From positions 48,865,216 to 48,929,215 of the forward strand of contig CM060969.1 of NCBI GenBank assembly GCA_030765045.1: DNA of 64,000 nt, given 5' to 3'. A model generated the notes under the pieces. It did no database searches and was not told the origin of the DNA. It was given only the letters and a program-made list of their open reading frames with translations. Of the stretch, positions 54,986 to 64,000 are shown piece by piece (position 1 is the first letter of the stretch; each line of letters starts with the position of its first letter). Both the position numbers and the translations under genes were made by a program. This stretch comes from Tenodera sinensis. Lineage: Eukaryota > Arthropoda > Insecta > Mantodea > Mantidae.

Positions 54986-55964
54986 GATTGTTAACATAAA
55001 TGTTTGCAAGGAGTATGAACATTTTTGCTTGAAAAAGAATATTGTCAATCTAATAGTAGTGTAGTTATGTCAAATATACACTCCAAGGAAACAAAAATTA
55101 ATTATTAATTTGTTACTAAACAAAATATATGAGTGGTAGTATTAATGAAACAAAATAAAAAATAACTTGCAATGCCTATTTTGTTGACAATAACTTGGGT
55201 TATATTTTAATGAAGAATAACTGCACTCACTCTTGCAAAAGAAAGCAAAAATAACATTGTACAGTCTTTCCAATAGATTCTATGAAATACACAGAAAGCA
55301 ATATGAGAGTATGTTGTGCCAAAATTGTGGTGTTTGTGTTAAATCAAGTAAGGCAGTCTTTCAGCAACTGAAGTCAATCGTCAATGAAAAGGTACACCGA
55401 CAATTTGTATTCAACAACTCACAAGTTTAATCGAGCTCGTAATCAGATGACAACTGCAGTTTTTGATTCTCAACTGGTTTTGATATCCTGCACGGTCATC
55501 GTTGTATGGGAGATTCCATTGCACCGAAATTTGGTGTTCGGTTGCTGCTGGAGAAAGTCTGTGGATTTGCCCATGACTAGACCAATTGCGCTCACTTGCG
55601 GTAGTTCACTCAGAAGTTTAAATGCCAGTGAACACAGTCCTCTTCATCGAGCAGAAGCTGAGAAGTAGCCCATGAAGTGTCTGGAGAAAAATGTCCATCA
55701 TTTGCTTTAAATTCTGCTGTTAGCCCTTACATGTTGCTTAAGGATAAAAACAAATTGCATGGTGCTTATGCAATCGTGTACTAGGATTAATGTAGTATTA
55801 TATGTGCCTTGAGTGGTATTTTTACCGCTCAAGACACGTGTTATGCTTGCAGCACTACTTTTTTTTTCTATTTCGTTTCGGGTTACAGTAGATAAAAGTA
55901 ATGTTTTAGAGACAGTACAATGATTAACGCATATTTTACCAAACAGTTCATAATTGTTGTACAG
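54986..55964. other. unassigned; possible decayed BED-type finger
   Basis: The frame at 55233-55430 has LCQNCGVCVKSSKAVFQQL and a later VNEKVHR, faintly like the CGGBP1/hAT zinc finger, but no other hAT block follows. Frame 55384-55668 is not recognised. Confidence 0.25.
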
Positions 55965-56175
55965 CCATGGAAAAATGATTAAGCGTATCAGGAGCAAAAT
56001 ATTTTAAGTTTCACGTTGTGTTCCATTCGCATTTGTGTTTATGGTTATGTATACAATTGCGGGTAGTGATTTAAGACACAGCCTATTTATGTGTCTGACA
56101 GATGGAACACAGACAATCAATAAACTCAGCTACTGTATGTGCAAATATGACTTGCGTAAACCGTAATACTTGTTC
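55965..56175. mobile_element. foldback MITE-like element, copy 2
   Basis: Shares with 36255-36650 'aaaatgattaagcg', 'cacgttgtgttc', 'tgtatacaa', 'cctatt', 'gtgtctgacagatggaacac', 'aatcaataaactcag' and 'gcgtaaaccg'. The left arm is shortened, so the symmetry is less complete. Confidence 0.6.
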
Positions 56176-56500
56176 AGAAGTTCAAATTCAATAGAAAACC
56201 GATATTACTCTAAACCTGGATCTGCTTTTCACATGGTTGAATTTTGAAATACGGAAACTGGCTCTAACAGATTGTTGAGTTGTCTCGTTGGAAGTTTGTG
56301 ATGGTTATTTGTATTGAGTCTCTTGGACAAGGTGGATTTCAATTTCTCAAACCTCTGGTATCAAGTGTATCCCACATGACAATAAAATTAACTATAATTT
56401 TGAAAAATTTCATAGCATGGGTAGTATGAGTTTTTCATCCTGCAAGTATTAATTAATGTACAGCGTGATTATAATGATTATATTTAAGTAAATAAGTTAT
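56176..56500. other. no recognised feature
   Basis: AT-rich, no call. Confidence 0.35.
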
Positions 56501-56503
56501 TAT

Positions 56504-56685
<182 letters not shown>

Positions 56686-56689
56686 GTGT

Positions 56690-57284
56690 TTTAAGAAAAT
56701 ATATAATCATATCGATTTAACCATCTTGACATATACATTAATGTTTTTTTTTTCTTTTCAAAAAGGACGTGTAATATACACGGGGTAATGAATAATCACA
56801 AACTAAACAAACTGGTTTTTCATTATATAAAATACAAAAATAAAGTTCCCATTGATGATGAAACGCGCGCGTAGTTATTCTGAACGTCCATCCCATATTG
56901 TGCACCGTGTAATCTACTGGTATGGAGTAAGGGGGGGGGGGGGCTCCTAGGAGACAATTAATGACACTCCTGCTATAAAATGATGATAAAACACGAGTGC
57001 ATGAACTCTCAAACTTTGGAATAATGTTTTGTTTACACGCTTAGGACATTTACTAGTACTGTTTTGTTTACTTGCCTCAAACAGGTTTCACAACCGGATA
57101 TTAATATGAGAGATTTAATGTTGACGCATATGGCAAAGTGAAAAACCTTCTGTGACACTTTGTTCCTAACCTCACAATGCTGCCTTTATACTCGACAATT
57201 TTCTACACATTTCTTTTTCCTACATAGAGCATATACATGGAGAAGCCACATACATTTATGCACAAGTAGCTATGCTTCATGGGA
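56690..57284. other. no recognised feature; G tract
   Basis: A 13-base G run lies at 56931-56943. Otherwise AT-rich. Confidence 0.4.
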
Positions 57285-57395
57285 TCTCAAAATCTGTATT
57301 ATGGTAAACTCTCAATATCGAGCTTGAAGGTGTAATACAGTGCTTCTTTTGTCTACCATGTGTAAGTGGTAGAGAAAGCAATAATCCTCGGATTT
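57285..57395 (-). repeat. Rep-X fragment
   Basis: 'gggatctcaaaatctgtatt', 'aatatcgagctt', 'gtgtaatacag', 'agtggtagagaaagc' follow the family end order. Confidence 0.55.
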
Positions 57396-57450
57396 TATTA
57401 AATATTCTACAGTTTTCAGATAAATGCTGCATATTGTATTTTTGGCCAAT

Positions 57451-58653
57451 GATGTCCCAAAAGTACCCGACCTGATATATAGATAACGGTTATTATTTCA
57501 AACAAATTGCTATGGTAGAAAGTACCAGCCTTACAAAGCTTGAGTTTGAAATTTGAGGATGCTGTGTTGTATAATATTTGCTTGGCAGCCATCAATAGTG
57601 AATGCTCTCAGCGAATTTGTAAACATGGATGAAAGTGGCCCTCGTTATGTGACACAATTTTTTCATTTGAAAGGTCTTAGTCCAACTAATATTAAAGTTG
57701 AGCTAGTTCCTTACTCTGGGGGAGTTTAAGCTAGACCGCACGAGCTGCCCAGAGGAACATCGCAATAATCGAACAAATGAGGTGACTACGCCAGAAATAT
57801 CCACAAAATGGTATCGGATGACCGTCGACTGAAATTGTACGAGCGGGCAGACATTGCAGGTATTTCAAGAAGTGTTGTATTTCGCACTGACTGAAAATTT
57901 GGACATGAGGAAGCTGTACACAAGATGAGTGCCTCATTTGCTTACAATGGAGCAAAAACAGCATCGTGAGGATGTGTCAGTCGACTGTTTGGCGATGTTT
58001 CGCCGCAATAAAGATGAGTTCTTGCTCGATTCATAACCATAGATGAAACATCACTAGGAACTGTAGAAACGGTGGATTGAAAGGGGAGAATCGGCTCCAA
58101 AGAACGTGAAGACAGTTCCATCTGCAGGCAAGGTCATGGTGTCAGTTTTTAGGGATACTAGTGGGATAATTTTCGTTGATTATCTCCAAAAGGGAAAAAC
58201 AATCCTTGGCGAGTATTACTCGAACTTGATACGGCGTTTGAGTGATGAAATCAAACAAAAACGGCCGCATTTCGTGAAAAAGAAAGTTTTGTTTTGTCAA
58301 GACAATGCACCACTTCACACATCGATTATCGCCATGGTCAAAATCAATGAGTTAGAGTTCGAATTGCTCCCTCATGTACCTTATTCGCCAGATTTAACCC
58401 CCTCTAATTATTTTCTGTTTCCAAACTTGAAGGAATGTCTTGGTGGTAAAAGATTTACCAATAATGAATAACTAGTCTGCAGTTGATGGTTATTTTGCTG
58501 AGCTCGATAGTTCTCACTGTAAACAGGGTATCGAAGTTATCGCTGGGAAAAGTGTGTCGAGCTGAAAGAAGATTATATAGAGAAATAAAGATGGTTTTTC
58601 TCAAAATGTTTGTGCTTTCCTTGTTAGTTCGGGTGCTTCTGGGACAGCCCTCG
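57451..58653 (+). mobile_element. mariner transposon, decayed
   Basis: Left end TGTCCCAAAAGTACCCGACC and the right-end complement TGTCCCAGAAGCACCCGAAC match at 17 of 20. TA follows the right end (58654-58655). Length 1.2 kb is normal for mariner. One transposase pseudogene inside. Confidence 0.85.
57632..58588 (+). pseudogene. mariner transposase pseudogene with D-to-N third catalytic residue
   Basis: The N-terminal DNA-binding part is broken by frameshifts and stops (57632-58010). Near 58030 IDETSL corresponds to the first catalytic Asp block. From 58106 a 121-codon open stretch has FCQDNAPLHT (second Asp) and YSPDLTPSNYFLFPNL. The residue 35 positions after the second Asp, normally the third Asp of the D-D34-D triad, is Asn (AAT). 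After a break, YRSYRWEKCVELKEDYIEK and a stop at 58586-58588 match the usual mariner C-terminus. Not functional as read. Confidence 0.88.
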
Positions 58654-60189
58654 TAACTCTGCCGACTTAACTTGAATCTGCAAAATTAATTCATATGGTG
58701 CATAAAACCTCTAGTGATACTTATTGTTTAGCTCAAACTATTAGCCTCTATTAGTTTATTGCACGAACAATACTATGGAAAGAATGGACAAATTAACTCG
58801 GAAAGTCAACGTAAAACGCTCCTCTTGGGTTCTGCACGTGACAAGCCCAAAAATGACGACTGGAATATCCTCACTTTGGGTTGTCAGTGATATTTTAGAT
58901 ATTTCCTGAAGATGGAGACCCAAGAGTTTGTTGGATTGAATGTTAGTTTTCCCCATTCATGATAGTCTCTAGCAGAAGCGGTTGACATTGCCTTTCTAAA
59001 ACCGGCGCTGCGGTGCCCTTGAGTAGTGCTGGGGCATACCCGTATGTAAGGCAAGTACAGCACCTGCGCATCTACACGACCTTGACCGGTCTCAAGGGCT
59101 TCTTCATGTGTTAAATGGCCTCCCACGGGATTGGATTGTTTATATCTATGATTTGCAAAAACTTGTAGCTGGCTTCTCTCTTTGCTGACTGTGGTTCCCA
59201 TACTCTTCACTTACACATGTATTCTTTTTAACACACTTATATTTGACAATCATGTAGAATAAAACACTTATCTCTTCATACAGAGACAAAGGTTACAACA
59301 AATCAACGAGAGCCAGTGGTGCGGCATGGTTGCCCTTTATGAATACTTCAATAGTATTATTCAACATATACAGGGGCTAATAGAGTTCAGCAAACAAACT
59401 TTCAGGCTTACTCGGGAGTGTTAGACAAGTAGGTATAAGACACCTGCATTTCAGTCCATGCTTGTTTGCAATAGATCAACATTAATAAAGAGCTAGTGCA
59501 CCAACAACTTTTCTGAGTTTCTACTATTTGCTATGGCCATGATATGTACAGTTAGTCTATGTGAATACTCCGAATCACAACTTCAGACGGCGATTATTGA
59601 TTCATTCAGAGGCAAAAGGAAATATGAAGTCTATGAAGAAGTAATTTGTTATTTTATCTCCAGCTCCATTAAAAGAGCAGACAGACAACAAGATAGCTGA
59701 TTAATTCTCGACCGTATAATGAGATATGAAAAAAAAATGTAGTCCAAATTGAGGAGGTTGATAAGGGGAAAAAACCTCACTATGAGCCTGACGTTCCTTA
59801 CTTAAGAGACAAATAGCAAATTTCAAGTTGGGAAGTGATTGGTCTAATTCTTGGTGCTCGTGGAGTCGTTACTAAGTTTACTTTTGATTTGTTTCGACTT
59901 TTGAATTACAACTGTTTTAGAAGACATTGGTTTACTAATTATTCTGTGTACATGTTACGCAATCATTTCTACATTACACTAAATGAAATGAATAAATAAT
60001 TATAAAATAGTTAGCTGTCCCATTTCCAAATTTTATAATAATTTGCTATATTATTACTACACCTCTTAACTTTTAGTTCCTAAAATTCTTAAATTGGGTA
60101 CCTAAAATAGGATCTATTACAAATCAAAATAGGTTCTAAAATAGCAAAAGTAGGTGAACAAAAAATGAACTTTTTTTATTTCTCATTAT
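58654..60189. other. no recognised feature
   Basis: A minus-strand 108-codon frame (58884-59210) contains VLYLPYIRVCPSTTQGHR but gives no reliable family. Rest is AT-rich. Confidence 0.35.
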
Positions 60190-60560
60190 CAATTAGCCGA
60201 ACCATTTGACTACTTTTATTGTACATGTTCATAGTTAGAGTCGTAGTAAACACCTAACACTTTTTCTAAGTTTTTCATTAAGAAACTGCATCACTTATGA
60301 GATAACATCATCTTATAAGCCGAAAATGAGCGTTCCACATCAACTGATGTCGCCGGAGCAAATTTAAATGTTTGTATTAGACGCAAGGGAACGGCACAGT
60401 CAATTTCAGGTGTTTTGCCAGACAAGATGTCAGCCACTGTGCGAAGAAATGTTAGTCATGGGTTTCTTCGAATTTTTCAGAAACCTTTTCACCAACATAA
60501 CCAGGAACTAAGTTGATTTTTTTCTGTCACCTCTTTTATCAACCCCAGTTGCGTGTAGAC
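60190..60560 (-). pseudogene. hAT transposase C-terminal remnant
   Basis: The minus strand reads VADILSGKTPEIDCAVPLRL, then FKFAPATSVDVERSFSAYKM and, after a stop, LEKVLGVYYDSNYEHV. The VERSFS block marks the hAT dimerisation domain; cf. NVERSFSRYKS in the 43 kb element. Upstream pieces carry stops. Surrounding DNA has repeated AATAGGTTCTAA words (60110-60140 and 60835-60860) that may be subterminal repeats; TIRs were not found. Confidence 0.65.
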
Positions 60561-61020
60561 CGGTTTGCCTGAAGACTCTAGACTAGAGTATTAATAGTGA
60601 GGACTAGAAATACATGATGTGATTTGATGAATGCAGTATCATGGACAATTGTTGGGTCCTACAGAAGCTCTTTAGCTGCTCACTGCATCCTTCCCCGGTT
60701 TCAAAACAATGTTCTTACTGTCCGCCATATTATGCATTGTTCTCTGTGATTGTTGCCAAGGCACGACTGGCACACAGGCTTACACAGCGTTTCCATATTA
60801 CCAAGTGAAGAAACTGAAAATGTAAAATTAGGTAAAAATAGGTTCTAACGTGAAATTAGGTATTTTTAGGTTGTATAGGACCACCATTTTCGAACACATA
60901 TTTCCATAATTACACAAAATTACAATATATCATGAGGGGAAAAAATAGGCTTTTGACTGAAATCCTAGATCTAATTATTACACATCGTCTGTCAAATATC
61001 TCTACATTATACGTTTTATG
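60561..61020. other. decayed hAT interior or unassigned
   Basis: No further transposase block could be placed. Confidence 0.3.
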
Positions 61021-61021
61021 C

Positions 61022-61022
<1 letters not shown>

Positions 61023-61120
<98 letters not shown>

Positions 61121-61122
61121 GT
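61023..61122. repeat. (ATT)n microsatellite, ~32 units
   Basis: Perfect tract ending in GTT units. Confidence 0.98.
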
Positions 61123-61354
61123 TGTTGTTATTTAAAATTGTCTTTTTTCCAGAGATTTATTAACAGGCTATGTCTTTATTATAACCTTAAAATAGGACGG
61201 TTGTCCAACTACTGGATTTTCTCTCTCTTCTACTTAAACCTTGAAAGAAAGGTGAGAAATTAAAATTAGGTTCACTCCAAAAACACGTCAATCATGCGTT
61301 TGGGGAAAAAATTTAAGCGCTTGTACGGAATCAGAGCCCGGCACCGCCAGACTG

Positions 61355-61419
61355 CCCGCCTCTGTAGCGTGATATGATACTATGTTGGAGAACGTTTAAA
61401 AAAAAAAAAAAAAAAAAAA
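61355..61419 (+). mobile_element. 65-bp polyA retroposon with 10-bp target duplication
   Basis: CGCCAGACTG occurs at 61345-61354 and 61420-61429. Between are 43 bp beginning CCCGCCTCTGTAGCGT, which looks like the A-box side of a tRNA-type SINE head, and 22 A residues. The duplication plus tail show a LINE-type insertion of a very short RNA. Confidence 0.75.
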
Positions 61420-61667
61420 CGCCAGACTGACAGGGAGCAAGCTAATGACTGAGCTGTTGCTACAGCTAACTGTTGGTCTCTGCGATATCAATATGAAAGT
61501 TGAGCAATGGCCTTTGCTGACGGACCACTTTACCAGAAAAGCTATTATTATAGCCATTTTCAGCTTGTGGAAGAGAAATGAACAATTTTGGAGTGGAAAT
61601 CAAAACCACAGTGGTATTAAGTCTATTTCTATGCCATGATCACTATGAGTGTTCAAAGTGAAAGCAA

Positions 61668-62430
61668 GTGCATAATTCAAAGTTTGTCGTCGATATAGAC
61701 TATAGGTGTATAGTCAAAATGTGTCTATACCATCCCTGTGTAGCCAAAACCGACTACAAAAACTACAGACCAATATCACTAATCTCTACCCTTTCAAAAA
61801 CATTTGAAAAAATAATAGCACACAGACTGACCAACATTTGCACAGTGAAGCGACTTATATCCTCGACACAAGTTGGCTATATAAGCGACATAACAATACA
61901 AGACCAACTGGTACGAGTACTATCTAACTTACAGGACGCATATAACAGAGGATTTGTGACAATAACGACTTTCCTAAACGTACAATCCGCTTTCGATAAA
62001 TGTTGGACCTGACTTCAAAATTTCTCCCAGGATTGTACGTTGGATAGCCAGCTTCCTTACCGACAGAACATGTCATATAAGAATCAACAAACAACTAATA
62101 CCATACACATGCAAGCAGGAACACCACAAGGGAGTGCAATCTCGGGCCTCCTATACATCCTATACACAGCAGACACACCACAACCAATACACAAAAACAT
62201 ACTCCTAGCCCAATATGCAGATGATACTGCATATTGGAGCACACACGCGACACTCTTAGCAGCAAGAGGAAAAGTAGAAAAATAACTGAATACATTCTTA
62301 CAGTGGACATGCAAATGACGCATAACAATCAACATACAAAAAACACAAGCCATTGTGATTAGAAAAACAATGAAACAACACACAAATCAGCTACACTCAC
62401 ACTTAACAAACAATCACGTGCCAAAAATCA
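61668..62430 (+). pseudogene. non-LTR retrotransposon RT fragment
   Basis: Two frames: YKNYRPISLISTLSKTFEKI then TQVGYISDITIQDQLVRVL and TFLNVQSAFDKCW (61740-62010); and AGTPQGSAISGLLYILYTAD with QYADDTAYWSTHA (62115-62250). The catalytic Asp of the first box (FLDV in related RTs) is Asn here. The YADD box is intact. Endonuclease and C-terminal parts are missing; a frameshift lies near 62012. Ends against an opposing LINE at ~62440. Confidence 0.8.
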
Positions 62431-62439
62431 ATCAAATAC

Positions 62440-64000
62440 TTTTTTTTTTAATTTGCCTTTATTATCGATCAGCGCTGCTGCGCTATACAGATAAGTGAGA
62501 ATTACGGGGAAATAAATCTGAATACAAAAAACACAAAAACTTACTAAATAAGAACATGAGTCTGAACAAGAACGAGGCCCCTCAGGAACCAGCACATGGT
62601 GAGAATGGTGTAGATCTCAATCCTCTTCTGCGGTGTCCGACAGGTTGTCAGGTGGTAGCAACAGATCTTGCGGCAGACGACTGCGGATGCGGTTTGGAGG
62701 CTGCGACCTATGGCCCAAGGAGAACAAAACCGTACCTGGGACCTAGTGAAGAGGACCATAGAAGCGATGAGCCTGATGACGGATGAAGTCCGCTATGGAG
62801 GGAATTCCAAGCTCACGGTGTAGCTGAGTGTTGCGAACAAACCAGGGAGCATGAAGAGCGAGGCGTAAAACTTTATTCTGAAAGGACTGCATGGTCGCAA
62901 TTTTACTAGAAGCTGCGCCGCCCCACACAGGACAAGCATACGTGAGAAGAGGACGAAGTAAAGAGGTGTAAAGTAAAAGCACTATAGCACTTTTCAGAGA
63001 AGATTTACGATTAATCAGAGGATAAAGCTTGGAATGTCGGGAATAAGCCAAGTTGAGTTTACTGTTGATGTGAGCCTTCCAGGTAAGTCGGCGGTCAAAC
63101 AGTACTTCCAAATATTTTACTGTTTCGCCTTGCGCTTCCAAGGTACGTGGATGTTATCCACCAAAACAGGTTCAGGAGACGCGAGCCGGCGGAGAGTGAA
63201 AAGCATCATTTCACATTTTCTGTGGTTGAGAGCGATGCGCCATGAATTTAGCCATAGAGATAAAGAATCCAGAACAGTTTGAAGATGATTGCCAGCTGCG
63301 TGAATATCTTCGTGGGAGGTAAACAAGGCTGTGTCGTCTGCGTACATGTATACATTGATAAACTGCAGGGGAGGAAGGTCTGAGATGTAGATATTGAAGA
63401 GGGTAGGTCCTAAGACGGAATCTTGAGGTCGAGGACGGGCCGAGAGGAGGAACGGCCTGAACCTAAAGTGACGGAGAAAGTGCGATCCAGTAGGAAACTG
63501 TAAATTAATTGATACAGGTAATCAGGAAGACCAATACTATGAAGTTTAAACAACTACCACGGTGCCAGACTTTGTCAAAAGCTTGACTGAAATCTAAGAA
63601 AACAGCTAAACAATGCTGTTTCTTCTCGAAGGCTTGAGCGATGTGTTCAGTAACGCGAAGAAGCTGGTGCACCGGAGAATGCCTTTGGCGAAAGCCAAAT
63701 TGAAAGGGTGGTATCACTGAAGAGGCGGATAAAAATTTGCAAATGCGGATATTCACAAGGTTCTCAAAAATTTTGGACAGGGCCGGTAGAAGACTTATTG
63801 GGCGATAACTGGAAGGTTGATGTGCAGGTTTTCCGGGCTTGTGCAGAACTATAACAGTGGCATGTTTCCAGCAGGTAGGAAAATAACTTAAGCGGAGTAG
63901 AGCATTGAAGAGAGAGGCAAGAAAGGCGTGTGCTTTGCGAGAAAGATTTTTAAGAGCAATATTGGGCATACGGTCATGACCAGGAGCCTTTTTGGATACC
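62440..64000 (-). mobile_element. Jockey-clade LINE, 3' half, runs off the window
   Basis: Starts at a T9 run (polyA on the minus strand, 62441-62449), includes a ~300 bp 3'UTR, and continues past base 64000. Contains a broken RT. Confidence 0.85.
62743..64000 (-). pseudogene. Jockey-clade RT pseudogene, partial
   Basis: Minus-strand order: VSKKAPGHDR, TVIVLHKPGKPAHQPSSYRP and ISLLPALSKIFE, FQFGFRQRHSPVHQLL, AVFLDFSQAFDKVWH (catalytic Asp kept); then a frameshift near 63545 gives KLHSIGLPDYLYQLIYSFLL, a second shift near 63425 falls in the PQDSVLGP block, then YMYADDTALFT, a HRKCEMMLF segment, KYLEVLFDRRLTW after a shift near 63130, and LTYACPVWGGAASSK with APWFVRNTQLHRELGIP. Three frame changes in 1.2 kb mean it is dead. 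The endonuclease half lies outside the window. Confidence 0.85.

Noticed and set aside
55233..55430. CGGBP1-like zinc-finger gene
   Set aside because: Only C-x2-C and one possible His are present; no second His at the right spacing and no hAT blocks downstream.
58884..59210. Penelope-like or GIY-YIG protein
   Set aside because: YLPYIR alone is a weak resemblance; neighbouring blocks of an RT or GIY-YIG domain are missing.

Overview
The window looks like repeat-dominated intergenic or intronic DNA from a large arthropod genome, most likely an insect. The grounds are the element set: a Jockey-clade LINE, a mariner, several hAT elements, a THAP-bearing P-like transposon, and many tRNA-derived SINEs and microsatellites. 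The species cannot be named from the sequence. There is no bacterial gene organisation, no rRNA, no CRISPR array and no intact host gene. Two short stretches (41113-41383 on the minus strand and 42571-42660 on the plus strand) have the splice and reading-frame features of host exons; both are tentative.

Layout. 0-18 kb: fragments of a dispersed ~0.9 kb repeat (called Rep-X here), five SINE types, a ~0.9 kb inverted-repeat foldback (4869-5793), two short hAT-type elements with TIRs and 8-bp target duplications (6572-7516 and 8527-9634), and LINE fragments. 18.55-24.75 kb: a P-like THAP transposon with 30-bp TIRs, split by a near full-length Jockey LINE (19152-24231) whose two ORFs are open. 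24.8-32 kb: LINE 3' fragments and SINEs. 32-42.5 kb: a cluster of Rep-X copies in both orientations, a small foldback element, a LINE RNase H remnant, and the exon candidates. 43.3-48.7 kb: a 5.4 kb hAT element with perfect 8-bp target duplications, holding its own transposase pseudogene plus a second, unrelated transposase-like pseudogene. 49-57 kb: SINEs, very long (ATT)n tracts, and a 42-bp minisatellite of about 35 units ending at a LINE 3' end. 57.4-64 kb: a mariner with a changed catalytic residue, a hAT remnant, a tiny polyA retroposon, and two LINE RT regions meeting at about 62.44 kb.

The nesting gives a relative chronology. Rep-X and old Jockey copies are hosts for hAT insertions; a P-like element is host to the Jockey LINE; a foldback and a Rep-X copy are each host to a 57-bp insert. 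The Jockey LINE is the only element with open coding capacity, and a second, 3'UTR-only copy of it lies at 26.5 kb. The most distinctive observations are the two 57-bp inserts flanked by target duplications, the composite 5.4 kb hAT, the THAP-plus-coiled-coil mini-element, and the mobile Rep-X family that carries a microsatellite at a fixed internal site. All alignments were made by eye; no database search was run.
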